A stretch of DNA of 11,457 bases from an uncultured Clostridia bacterium (lineage in GTDB: Bacteria; Bacillota; Clostridia; Oscillospirales; Ruminococcaceae): NCBI GenBank assembly GCA_945933905.1, contig CAMEQX010000014.1:1-11457 (forward strand). Direction: 5' to 3'. The number at the start of each line of letters is the position of its first letter. The first letter of the stretch is position 1. The notes below the pieces were generated by a model. The model made no database searches, was not told the origin of the DNA, and worked only from the letters and a program-made list of their open reading frames with translations. Positions 1 to 6,420 of the stretch are shown here, one piece after another. The position numbers and the translations under genes were made by a program.

Positions 1-1050
1 AATTCCCCCGATTGCCGCTTGAACCGTCGCTTTCGGCGTGTAAGCAAGCATCGTGAAAAGCCGCTCCTTCAACGAGAATTTCGTCCTCAAAAGACACACG
101 AAAACCCCCGCCATCCTGAACACCAGCGCGCAAAGTATCACAAACACCGCGCCCGCGCCGACATTCCCGAGATAACCGATATTAACCGTCGCGCCAACCA
201 GCACAAACAGAAAAATCTCCGCCGCAACCCACATTTTCCCGAATTTCACGGAAATGCGCTTTGCCGCTTCCTCGCGCTTTTTCCGCAGCCCGATACCGAT
301 AAACATAATCGCGATAAGCGAAGAAAACGTAATCGCTGTCGTGAGGCTGTCTTCGAAAGCCGCCAGCAAAAGCGAAATACTCAAGATAATCAGCGCCTTC
401 ACGGTATCGCGGATATGTACTTTTTTGAAGAAAAACGCAAGCCCAAATCCCAGCAAAAGTCCCGCGCCCGCGCCGAGAAGAATTGAAATCGGGATATTGA
501 CGAAGGTGAGCGCGGAGGCGTCTTTTCCCTGCATAAGCCCCGTGAGCGTTGTGAAAAGCACGATTACATACACATCGTCAACCGAAGCTCCCGCGAGAAT
601 AAGCTGCGGGATACCCTTTTCCGTGCCGTAGCCCTCGTCCATAAGCTTCACCATTCTCGGCACGACAACCGCCGGTGAAACCGCCGCCAAAACCGCTCCC
701 AGCACCGCCGCTTCAATATATGAAACACCCATAAACATCGGCGCGAAAATCACCACGCCGAGCAGCTCAAAGCTCGCGGGAAGAAAGCACATCAAAAACG
801 CCGGTCTGCCGATTTTTTTCAATCCCGACAGGTCAAGTCCAAGTCCCGCTCTTGTCAGAATGATGATAAGCGCGATTTTCCGAAGCTGCGGGGAAATCCC
901 GAGAATACTCGGGTCAAGCAGGTTGAGGACGTAAGGACCAAGCACAATTCCCGTTATCAGCATTCCGAGCAGCCCCGGAAGCTTGATTTTTCTGCAAATC
1001 CAGCTTGTTGACATTCCCACAAGCAAAATAAGCGCGATACTTAACAGCAT
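1..1050 (-). CDS. Cation:proton antiporter, NHA/SLC9B-like (3' end cut by window)
   Basis: An integral membrane exchanger that should swap Na+ (or another cation) for H+ at the cytoplasmic membrane. The start ATG (1048-1050) follows GGAGGT (1056-1061 on this strand). The frame then stays open for 350 codons to the window edge, so the C-terminus is missing; family members are usually around 400 residues. It is hydrophobic throughout with many membrane helices. Family signatures seen: R-A-G-L-G-L-D (67-73), V-S-P-A-V-V-V-P (124-131), the A-S-V-D-D pair at 155-159 (two adjacent acids as in electrogenic CPA2/NHA exchangers) and P-K-A-T-V-Q-A-A-I-G-G (339-349). This set resembles the NHA2/SLC9B branch more than KefB or NhaP. 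It lies 103 bases downstream of the ECF S component on the same strand and may be read from the same transcript. The transported ion cannot be told from sequence. Confidence 0.88.
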   Translation of the reverse strand, partial: MLLSIALILLVGMSTSWICRKIKLPGLLGMLITGIVLGPYVLNLLDPSILGISPQLRKIALIIILTRAGLGLDLSGLKKIGRPAFLMCFLPASFELLGVVIFAPMFMGVSYIEAAVLGAVLAAVSPAVVVPRMVKLMDEGYGTEKGIPQLILAGASVDDVYVIVLFTTLTGLMQGKDASALTFVNIPISILLGAGAGLLLGFGLAFFFKKVHIRDTVKALIILSISLLLAAFEDSLTTAITFSSLIAIMFIGIGLRKKREEAAKRISVKFGKMWVAAEIFLFVLVGATVNIGYLGNVGAGAVFVILCALVFRMAGVFVCLLRTKFSLKERLFTMLAYTPKATVQAAIGGI

Positions 1051-1153
1051 AATTTACCTCCAAATAAAAAAGCCGACAACTCCCGCGTAATCGCAGAAGT
1101 CATCAGCTTTAAAGCGGTTTGAGCAAATGCTCGGGGAGAACCTCATTCCCCTA
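1051..1153. other. Short intergenic gap between S component and antiporter genes
   Basis: It holds the antiporter ribosome binding site (GGAGGT, complement of 1056-1061). It also holds two weak inverted repeats on the minus strand: GGGGA/TCCCC around 1128-1147 and GAGC/GCTC around 1120-1131. Neither is followed by a T-run, so I see no convincing terminator, and no clear promoter either. Read-through from the upstream gene is plausible. Confidence 0.4.
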
Positions 1154-1765
1154 TTATTTTTTCAGCCTTTTCTTGCCGATTTTGATAATCTGAAGAATTG
1201 CGGGGTTGAGTACAAGGTTTACGCCAAGCTCGATGAGGAAGTTAATTCCGACAAGCCCGACAATCATATACACAAATGTATTCTCAAAGCCAAGTCCTGC
1301 GCCCCACGCCGCAACCGTGTCGTAAAAGAACAGCCGACAGCCGAGAAGGAAAATTCCCGTGTTGACAATCGGCGCGGTTATCGACGAAATAAAAACCGCA
1401 GCAACCCGATTTTTCTTCGCTATAAGGCGATAAACAAGTCCCGCGCAAAGTCCCGCCGCTGCGCCTTTAACAAGCACGGTCGCGATAGTTCCCGGAACAT
1501 TTATCGTGAGAAATGCCGCAGCGTCGCCCGTGAGCAAAACCGCAACTCCGAATACAAGTCCGAGCCAAGCGCCCGTTGCCTTGCCGTAAAGTGCCGCTCC
1601 CACAACAATGGGAACGAGCGTCAGCGTGATGCTGAACGTGCCGAACCTCAACGCCATCGAAACAAACTGCAAAACAACAACAATCGCTGTAAGCAGACCT
1701 ATTCCGACAATGGTCGAGGTCGAGATTTTTTTGCCCTTTGAGGGCGTTTTTTTTGTGTTTTCCAT
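1154..1765 (-). CDS. ECF transporter S component, probably pantothenate (PanT-like)
   Basis: Substrate-binding membrane subunit (S component) of an energy-coupling factor vitamin transporter; the shared EcfA/A'/T module would be encoded elsewhere. The 203 residues have a basic N-terminal tail (1-16) and about six hydrophobic segments (roughly 17-36, 45-60, 63-80, 85-113, 122-142, 165-186). The block L-T-L-V-P-I-V-V-G-A-A-L-Y-G (48-61), followed by G-A-W-L-G-L-V-F-G (65-73), is characteristic of the family. I chose the ATG at 1765 because AAAGGAG lies 6 bases upstream. An in-frame TTG at 1801 would add 12 residues and has no such site. It lies 84 bases downstream of coaX, so uptake of pantothenate is the natural guess, but the ligand is inferred from context only. 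Confidence 0.82.
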   Translation of the reverse strand: MENTKKTPSKGKKISTSTIVGIGLLTAIVVVLQFVSMALRFGTFSITLTLVPIVVGAALYGKATGAWLGLVFGVAVLLTGDAAAFLTINVPGTIATVLVKGAAAGLCAGLVYRLIAKKNRVAAVFISSITAPIVNTGIFLLGCRLFFYDTVAAWGAGLGFENTFVYMIVGLVGINFLIELGVNLVLNPAILQIIKIGKKRLKK

Positions 1766-1849
1766 TGAAAACTCCTTTGCTGGCGCTTGAATCTTCTTCA
1801 ATGCACCGCGGGTATATATATTTACGGGAAAATCCCGCAGACCCCTTGT

Positions 1850-2623
1850 TTAACGGTTCTTCTTGTAGATTGCCAGAAGTCCGTTCAAGATAAGGTTTTC
1901 GTCAAGGGTAAATTCGGTTTTGCAAAGCGGGTTAATCACCGAGGAAAATCCGCCCGTGGCAACAACCGTGCATTTTTCTCCGATTTCCTTTTCAAAACTC
2001 TCGACCATTCCGTCAAGCATAAATGCGTTTCCGTAAAGCAGTCCCGAGCGCATACAATCGATAGTGTTCGTGCCGATAACGCTTCTGATAGGCTCGCCCG
2101 AAACCCCAATCAAAGGCAAAGCCGCGGTTTTCGAGGAGAGCGCTTCAGCCGAGATTTTGATACCGGGAGCGATAATTCCCCCGAGAAACGCGCCCGTTTT
2201 ATCGACAGCGAAGATTTTTGTCGCGGTGCCGAGGTCGATTATGATAACGGGGAGCGGGTAGTTTTCCTTTGCTCCGACCGCGACAGCAACCATATCCGCG
2301 CCAAGAGAAGCAGGTTCGTCGATTTTGATGTTCAGACCGGTTTTCAAGCCGGGACCTACCGTCATCACGCGGCAGCCGCAAACTTTCTCGATTGCGGGCT
2401 TAATCTGCACGGTAACGGGCGGGACAACCGAGGACAAAATCGCGCCGTTTATGGATTTCGGCGAAATTTCATAAAGGCGGAGAATGTCCGCAAGAGAAAC
2501 GGCATACTGGTCTTCCATACGGTAATTGTCGGTTGAAATCCGCGAAACAAAAACAAGCGTGTCGTTTTCGTCAAAACAGCCGATAGTGGTGTTGGTGTTG
2601 CCGACGTCGATAGTTAAAATCAT
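1850..2623 (-). CDS. coaX: Type III pantothenate kinase
   Basis: Phosphorylates pantothenate with ATP to 4'-phosphopantothenate, the first committed step of CoA synthesis, in the cytosol. At 257 residues it has the usual CoaX length and the ASKHA fold motifs in order: D-V-G-N-T-N-T (6-12, phosphate binding), L-G-A-D (107-110, D110 matching the catalytic aspartate), I-D-L-G-T-A-T-K (129-136), G-G-I-I-A-P-G (148-154), a T-N-T...S-G segment (185-194) and V-A-T-G-G (221-225). The position after D110 is Met, where well-studied family members have Arg. The start is set by GGAGG 5 bases before the ATG. It is the first gene of a probable operon with the S component. A consensus promoter lies about 70 bases upstream. 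A 13-base hairpin (CGGGA-AAA-TCCCG, 1825-1837) lies in the gap after the gene. Confidence 0.95.
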   Translation of the reverse strand: MILTIDVGNTNTTIGCFDENDTLVFVSRISTDNYRMEDQYAVSLADILRLYEISPKSINGAILSSVVPPVTVQIKPAIEKVCGCRVMTVGPGLKTGLNIKIDEPASLGADMVAVAVGAKENYPLPVIIIDLGTATKIFAVDKTGAFLGGIIAPGIKISAEALSSKTAALPLIGVSGEPIRSVIGTNTIDCMRSGLLYGNAFMLDGMVESFEKEIGEKCTVVATGGFSSVINPLCKTEFTLDENLILNGLLAIYKKNR

Positions 2624-2688
2624 AATTGCCTCCGTTATAAAAAGCGCTCTCTATATTTTGCGCGAAAAATATCTTGTTAAGCAAACAC

Positions 2689-2717
2689 ATTATACCATAC
2701 AAACAAAATTTTGTCAA
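2689..2717 (-). promoter_or_regulatory. Sigma-A promoter of coaX operon
   Basis: On the minus strand there is TTGACA (complement of 2712-2717), a 17-base spacer, then TATAAT (complement of 2689-2694), an exact match to consensus in both boxes. TGG before the -10 adds an extended -10 element. It reads towards coaX, leaving a leader of roughly 60 bases. The -35 box sits within 8 bases of the terminator stem of the upstream LRR gene. Confidence 0.9.
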
Positions 2718-2748
2718 GACAAGAAAAGCCCGCTCGAAAGCAGGCTTT
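2716..2748 (-). terminator. Intrinsic terminator of the LRR gene array
   Basis: On the minus strand AAAGCCTGCT pairs with AGCGGGCTTT around a UUCG tetraloop (2725-2748). This is a 10-bp stem with one T-G wobble, followed by TTTTCTTGTCTT. It begins 6 bases after the stop codon of the 422-residue LRR gene. The T-rich tract runs straight into the coaX -35 box. Confidence 0.88.
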
Positions 2749-2753
2749 GTGAG

Positions 2754-4022
2754 TTATTTGAATTTATCCTCGAGGAGAGTGCCTTTGAAGGCGTTTTTGT
2801 CTATCTTGACGTTGTCGGGAAGGTTGATTGAAGCGAGGGATTTGCAGCCCTTAAACGCGGCTTGTCCTATTTTCGTCACGCTCTCGGGGATTGAAATTGA
2901 CGTCAGCGATTTACAGTGATAAAACGCGCATTCGCCTATTTCCTTCACGCCGTCACGAATATTTACAGATGAAAGCGACTTGCAGAAGGAAAACGCCCAG
3001 CCTTCTATTTTTTCAACGCTTTCGGGAATTGTAACCGATGTGAGCGGCTCGCCCGCGAAAGAATCGGAAGCAATCGCTGAAACTCTCCTGCCGTTTATTA
3101 TCGATGGAATGACAACCTTCCTGTCGCTTGCTATGTGTTCAACAATGCTCACCGTGCCGTCCCCGAGAACCGACCACTCGAATTTATCGGCAGACGCCGC
3201 GGGAGCCGCGCTTTCCTCAATCCTTGTCCCGCAGATATGACAAAACTCAGCGCCCTCGACAAGCTCCGCGCCGCACGCCGAGCAAGCCGCCGCAACTTTT
3301 TCTCCGCAAAACGCGCAGAAAATCGAGTTCTCGGGGATTTCTCGGAGGCATTTTGGACAAGTGGTTTTTTCGGCGTCCGTTGTTGTGAATATTTGAGTTG
3401 TTCTGTATTTATCCTCAAGGGGAGTGCCTTTAAATGCGTCTTCGCCTATATCCACGCTGTCGGGGAGGGTGATTGAAGCAAGCGACTTGCAATTTAAGAA
3501 CGCATCAACGCCTATCTCCGTCACGCTGTCGGGAATTTTTATCGAGGTGAGCGAGCGGCAGTGAACGAACGCACCGTCTCCTATCGTTGTAACGCCGTCG
3601 GGGAGCTTGATTGAGGGGAGCGACGTGCAGTTATCGAACGCACGTTCTCCTATTTCCATCGCGCTGTCGGGGAGGTTGATTGAGGTGAGCGATGTACATA
3701 CGGCAAACGTGCACACGCCTATCTCCGTCACGCCGTTGGGGATGGTTATTTCCTTGAGCGATTGGCAGCCAAAGAAAGCAAATTTGCCTATTGTCTTCAC
3801 GCTGTAAGGAATGTTTATTGACGTAAGTGCCGAGCAGAGCTTGAACGCATTCATGCCTATATCCGTCACCGTTTTCCCGTCAATTTCCGCGGGAATGACA
3901 ACATTCTTGTCATTTCCCGTGTAACCGTCAATGCTCACCGTCCCGTTCCCGAGAACCGACCACTCGAAGCTTTCGACAGGAGTGGTTTTTTCGAGAACCT
4001 CATTGTTGTTTTGATAAGCCAT
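2754..4022 (-). CDS. BspA-like LRR protein with two LRR modules and central double zinc ribbon
   Basis: A 422-residue soluble protein without signal peptide or membrane segment. Module 1 has the N-terminal segment shared by all paralogs (F-E-W-S-V-L, 19-24; V-V-I-P-A-E-I-D-G-K, 41-50). About six repeats follow (consensus A-F-x-x-C-x-S-L-T-S-I-x-I-P-D-S-V-T-E-I-G, 23 residues), and the capping sequence A-F-K-G-T-P-L-E-D-K-Y-R ends at 208. Two zinc-ribbon C4 sites come next: C222/C225/C236/C239 and C247/C250/C261/C264. An Ala/Ser-rich linker leads to module 2, starting again at F-E-W-S-V-L (281), with four repeats and the same cap (A-F-K-G-T-L-L-E-D-K-F-K). A single-module paralog would end where module 1 ends, so this looks like two tandem genes fused through a zinc-ribbon insert. 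The likely role is protein-protein or nucleic acid binding; the function is unknown. The Shine-Dalgarno is GGGGG, variant from its neighbours' GGAGG. Confidence 0.9.
   Translation of the reverse strand: MAYQNNNEVLEKTTPVESFEWSVLGNGTVSIDGYTGNDKNVVIPAEIDGKTVTDIGMNAFKLCSALTSINIPYSVKTIGKFAFFGCQSLKEITIPNGVTEIGVCTFAVCTSLTSINLPDSAMEIGERAFDNCTSLPSIKLPDGVTTIGDGAFVHCRSLTSIKIPDSVTEIGVDAFLNCKSLASITLPDSVDIGEDAFKGTPLEDKYRTTQIFTTTDAEKTTCPKCLREIPENSIFCAFCGEKVAAACSACGAELVEGAEFCHICGTRIEESAAPAASADKFEWSVLGDGTVSIVEHIASDRKVVIPSIINGRRVSAIASDSFAGEPLTSVTIPESVEKIEGWAFSFCKSLSSVNIRDGVKEIGECAFYHCKSLTSISIPESVTKIGQAAFKGCKSLASINLPDNVKIDKNAFKGTLLEDKFK
3231..3359 (-). other. Tandem zinc-ribbon coding segment inside the LRR protein
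   Basis: It encodes four CxxC knuckles forming two C4 zinc sites (C-P-K-C...C-A-F-C and C-S-A-C...C-H-I-C). The pattern is that of the double-zinc-ribbon/zinc-ribbon families found in many bacterial cytosolic proteins. It separates the two LRR modules. None of the other four paralogs here has an equivalent. Confidence 0.9.
3405..3469 (-). repeat. Near-identical copy of 4107-4171 (LRR C-cap segment)
   Basis: These 65 bases match 4107-4171 with only two differences by direct alignment. They encode the last part of LRR module 1 of the 422-residue protein and the C-cap; the other copy forms the 3' end of the 251-residue gene. The identity is much higher than over the middle of the two genes, which suggests recent duplication or gene conversion. 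Confidence 0.8.
3803..3837 (-). repeat. Exact 35-base copy of 4568-4602 (LRR N-terminal repeat segment)
   Basis: This 35-base stretch is identical to 4568-4602. After a single mismatch a further 11 bases are identical. It encodes the C-S-A-L-T-S-I-N-I-P-Y repeat of both the 422- and the 251-residue proteins. Together with 3405-3469 it brackets module 1, whose interior differs in repeat number. Confidence 0.8.
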
Positions 4023-4048
4023 AGTTTTTACCCCCGTTGTTTTTCTTT

Positions 4049-4078
4049 ATTATAGAGCATTTGCCGAGATTTCGCCAA
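4049..4078 (-). promoter_or_regulatory. Probable promoter and shared leader element of the 422-residue LRR gene
   Basis: Minus strand: TTGGCG (complement of 4073-4078), 18 bases, then TATAAT (complement of 4049-4054), with the ATG about 27 bases further on. The spacer contains TCGGCAAA, exactly 6 bases before the -10, as upstream of the 503-residue gene. The whole block is clearly similar to the one upstream of the 251-residue paralog, so it appears to have been duplicated with the gene. Confidence 0.55.
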
Positions 4079-4082
4079 AAAT

Positions 4083-4111
4083 ATTATACCACGAACTCGA
4101 CTATTTGTATT
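4083..4111 (-). promoter_or_regulatory. Second candidate promoter upstream of the 422-residue LRR gene
   Basis: TATAAT (complement of 4083-4088) preceded by TGG forms an extended -10. The -35 position (complement of 4106-4111) is poor (AATACA) and lies in the 3' end of the preceding LRR gene. It could act alone or be an AT-rich coincidence. Confidence 0.4.
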
Positions 4112-4856
4112 TATCCTCGAGGGGAGTGCCTTTAAATGCGTCTTCGCCTATATACACGCTGTCGGGGAGGGAGATTAAGGCGAGTGAAGAACACTCCAAA
4201 AACGCTTCATTACCTATTTTCTTTACGTTGTCGGGAATAATTATCGAGGTAAGCGAGCGGCAGTTAAAGAAAGCTCCTTCGCCTATCTCTTCCACGCTCT
4301 TTGGAATGTTTATTGACGCGAGCGACTTGCAATCAGCAAACGCACACGCACCTATCAGAATTACGTTGGGAATGGTTATTGATTTGAGGGATTTGCAGCC
4401 GTGGAAAGTGCTGCTTCCTATCTCCTTCAGATTTTCGGGAATTATTATTGATGTGAGCGACTCGCAACCGGCAAACGTGAAATCACCCATCAGTATTGCG
4501 GCGGGAATGGTTATTTCCTTGAGCGATTTGCAGCCAAAGAAAGCATATTCTTCTATTGAAATCACATTGTAAGGAATGTTTATTGACGTAAGTGCCGAGC
4601 AGCGCTTGAACGCACCCTCGTCTATCCACGCCACGCTGTCGGGGATTGTCACTGAGGTGAGCGACGCGCAATCGCAAAACGCCTCACCCCCTATCACCGT
4701 CACCATTTTCCCATCAATTTCCGCAGGAATGACAACTTTCTCATCATCTCCTAAATATTTATCAATCCTCACCGTGTCGTTGTCGAGAACCGACCACTTG
4801 AAAAAATCAGCGGGAGTTGTGTTTTCGAGAGCATTGTTGTTGCTTGAATTCGTCAT
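4101..4856 (-). CDS. BspA-like LRR_5 protein, single module
   Basis: A 251-residue soluble LRR protein. The start at ATG 4856 is set by GGAGGT 7 bases upstream; a longer in-frame reading from 4907 lacks a site and overlaps the leader. The N-terminal shared segment (F-K-W-S-V-L...V-V-I-P-A-E-I-D-G-K) is followed by about eight repeats, each opening A/T-F-x-x-C. Three of these are 22 rather than 23 residues because one position in the turn is lost. It ends with A-F-K-G-T-P-L-E-D-K-Y-K and a TAG stop. The Cys in nearly every repeat would form a ladder along the inside of the solenoid, fitting a reducing cytosol. There is no signal peptide. Both ends are nearly identical in DNA to module 1 of the downstream 422-residue protein. 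The binding partner is unknown. Confidence 0.88.
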   Translation of the reverse strand: MTNSSNNNALENTTPADFFKWSVLDNDTVRIDKYLGDDEKVVIPAEIDGKMVTVIGGEAFCDCASLTSVTIPDSVAWIDEGAFKRCSALTSINIPYNVISIEEYAFFGCKSLKEITIPAAILMGDFTFAGCESLTSIIIPENLKEIGSSTFHGCKSLKSITIPNVILIGACAFADCKSLASINIPKSVEEIGEGAFFNCRSLTSIIIPDNVKKIGNEAFLECSSLALISLPDSVYIGEDAFKGTPLEDKYK

Positions 4857-4880
4857 AGTTTTTACCTCCGTTGTTCTTTT

Positions 4881-4909
4881 CACATAAAGCTTTCGCCGAG
4901 ATTTCACAA
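4881..4909 (-). promoter_or_regulatory. Shared leader element / weak promoter of the 251-residue LRR gene
   Basis: Minus strand: TTGTGA (complement of 4904-4909), 17 bases, then TATGTG (complement of 4881-4886), a poor -10. TCGGCGAA (complement of 4892-4899) sits in the spacer, within a block homologous to the leaders at 4049-4078 and 7961-7980. No terminator is visible after the preceding gene, so transcription could also arrive from upstream. Confidence 0.35.
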
Positions 4910-4916
4910 AATATGA

Positions 4917-5612
4917 TTATTTGTATCTCTCCTCAAGGGGAGTGCCTTTAAATGCGTTATCGCCTATCTTCACGCCTTCGGGGAGAGAGATTGAAGCAAG
5001 CGACTTGCAATTTACGAACGCACCCACGCCTATCTCAGTCACGCCTTCGGGAAGGGTTATTTCCTTGAGCGAGGTGCAGCCGTCAAATGCGCACGCGCTT
5101 ATCTGCGTAACGCCCGCGGGAATGTTTATAGACGTGAGCGAGGAGCAGCCGTAGAAAGCGCTTTCGCCTATTTCCGTCACGCTTTCGGGAATTGTTATTG
5201 ACGTGAGCGATGAGCAATATTCAAATGTATATCCGCCTATCACGGTAACACCCTCGGGAATGTTTACAGACGCGAGCAACGTGCAGTCATCAAACACACC
5301 GTCTCCTATCTCTGTTACGCCCTCGGGAATGTGCATTGACGTAATCGAACTGCAATCCGCAAACGCGCCGTCTGCTATTGCGGTCACGGTGTCGGGAATG
5401 GTTATTGACGTAATCTCCGTGCAATCCGCAAACGCGAATTTTCCTATCTCCGTCACCCTTTTCCCGTCAATCTCCGCGGGAATAACAATTTCCTCGTCCT
5501 CGCCGTCATAATAAGTAATTTTTACCGTTCCGTTGGTAAGAACCAACCACTCAAAATCCTCGACAGGTGTTGCGTTCTTGAGAGCCTCATTCTTGTTGTT
5601 TGAAAAATCCAT
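4917..5612 (-). CDS. BspA-like LRR_5 protein, single module with very regular repeats
   Basis: A 231-residue soluble protein and the most regular member of the array. The N-terminal segment (F-E-W-L-V-L-T-N-G-T-V, 20-30; I-V-I-P-A-E-I-D-G-K-R-V-T-E-I-G, 42-57) is followed by seven 22-23-residue repeats (59-220) close to A-F-x-x-C-x-S-L-T-S-I-x-I-P-E-G-V-T-E-I-G. The cap is A-F-K-G-T-P-L-E-E-R-Y-K (220-231). The ATG follows GGAGGT by 8 bases. It begins 23 bases after the stop of the 203-residue paralog, has no promoter of its own and lacks the TCGGCGAA leader, so it is probably co-transcribed with that gene. There is no signal peptide, anchor or catalytic motif. The function is unknown; a role in protein binding is a family-level guess. 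Confidence 0.9.
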   Translation of the reverse strand: MDFSNNKNEALKNATPVEDFEWLVLTNGTVKITYYDGEDEEIVIPAEIDGKRVTEIGKFAFADCTEITSITIPDTVTAIADGAFADCSSITSMHIPEGVTEIGDGVFDDCTLLASVNIPEGVTVIGGYTFEYCSSLTSITIPESVTEIGESAFYGCSSLTSINIPAGVTQISACAFDGCTSLKEITLPEGVTEIGVGAFVNCKSLASISLPEGVKIGDNAFKGTPLEERYK

Positions 5613-5635
5613 AATTTTTTACCTCCGTATTGTTT

Positions 5636-6247
5636 TTAGATAGTTTTTTCGCCTGAGCTGAGTGTTATGACATCAACTATGACGCCGTTTGAGAGCTTGA
5701 TTGAGGTGAGCAATTTGCAGCCGACAAACGCGTTTGTGCATATCTTCACGCCCTCGGGAAGTGTGACTGAACTGAGCGAGCGGCAGTTTGTGAAAGCGCT
5801 TTCGCCTATCCTTGTCACGCTGTCGGGAATGATTATCGATGTGAGAGAAGAACAGCCCGCAAACATAACGCCGCTTATCTCCGTCACGCCCTCGGGAATG
5901 TTTACAGACGTGAGCGAGGGGCAGTCCAAAAAAGCCATTTCGCCTATCTCCGTCACGCTTTCGGGAATTTTAATCAAATCAAGCGCCGAACAGCTCGCAA
6001 ACGCGCAGCTTTCTATCCTTGTCACGCCCTCGGGAATGATTATCGATGTGATTTCGCTGAACTGAAACGAATTCTCGCCTATCACCGTCACCCTTTTCCC
6101 GTCAATCTCCGCGGGAATGACAACTTCCTCGGCATCGCCGACATATTTGTCAATCCTCACCGTGCCGTCATCAAAAACCGTCCACTCGAAAAATTCAGCG
6201 GGAGCTGCGTTCTTGAGAACATCACTTTTGCTGTTCAAACTCTCCAT
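5636..6247 (-). CDS. BspA-like LRR_5 protein, short, atypical C-terminus
   Basis: A 203-residue soluble protein. It has the shared N-terminal segment (F-E-W-T-V-F-D-D-G-T-V-R-I; V-V-I-P-A-E-I-D-G-K-R-V-T-V-I-G) and about six repeats. The first repeat has lost its Cys and two residues (S-F-Q-F-S-E-I-T). Unlike its neighbours it does not end in the K-G-T-P-L-E-D-K-Y-K cap: the last repeat runs into V-I-V-D-V-I-T-L-S-S-G-E-K-T-I and stops, so it may be a truncated or recombined copy. The ATG follows AGGAGG by 7 bases. A good promoter lies at 6323-6351 and the leader between contains TCGGCGAA (complement of 6273-6280). It is the first gene of the downstream part of the array. Confidence 0.87.
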   Translation of the reverse strand: MESLNSKSDVLKNAAPAEFFEWTVFDDGTVRIDKYVGDAEEVVIPAEIDGKRVTVIGENSFQFSEITSIIIPEGVTRIESCAFASCSALDLIKIPESVTEIGEMAFLDCPSLTSVNIPEGVTEISGVMFAGCSSLTSIIIPDSVTRIGESAFTNCRSLSSVTLPEGVKICTNAFVGCKLLTSIKLSNGVIVDVITLSSGEKTI

Positions 6248-6322
6248 AAATCAACCTCCTTATCCTCGATAATTCGCCGAGCGAAAAATCGAAAAACAAG
6301 CATATCCGTATCCAACAACATC

Positions 6323-6351
6323 ATTATAACACATCAAAATCATCTTGTAAG
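6323..6351 (-). promoter_or_regulatory. Promoter of the four-gene LRR group
   Basis: Minus strand: CTTACA (complement of 6346-6351), 17 bases, then TATAAT (complement of 6323-6328) preceded by TGT, giving an extended -10. It lies directly after the terminator of the 503-residue gene and reads towards the 203-residue gene with a leader of about 70 bases. Confidence 0.75.
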
Positions 6352-6370
6352 CAATTTTTTATGTTTTTAC

Positions 6371-6397
6371 AAAAAAACCTGCCCCAGCGGGCAGGCT
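6371..6397 (-). terminator. Intrinsic terminator of the 503-residue LRR gene
   Basis: Minus strand: CCTGCCC, loop GCTG, GGGCAGG (6378-6395), then seven T (6371-6377). A classical terminator starting about 25 bases after the stop codon. It separates this gene from the downstream LRR genes. Confidence 0.93.
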
Positions 6398-6420
6398 GAT
6401 ATGGGAGGGGGCAATAATTA

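Noticed and set aside
1734..1756. GCCCT-TTG-AGGGC hairpin followed by a T-run on the plus strand, looking like a terminator
   Set aside because: It lies inside the S component gene on the antisense strand, with no plus-strand gene upstream. It arises from Lys-rich codons near the start of that gene.
1127..2536. Plus-strand open frames opposite the S component and coaX
   Set aside because: Arg/Asn-rich translations with no family resemblance; both are shadows of well-identified minus-strand genes.
4105..6065. Plus-strand open frames with repeated S-D-L-Q-x-x-N-A type peptides
   Set aside because: They are the complement of the 69-base LRR repeats. The minus-strand reading gives the known LRR_5 consensus and good ribosome sites, so the plus-strand repeats are by-products.
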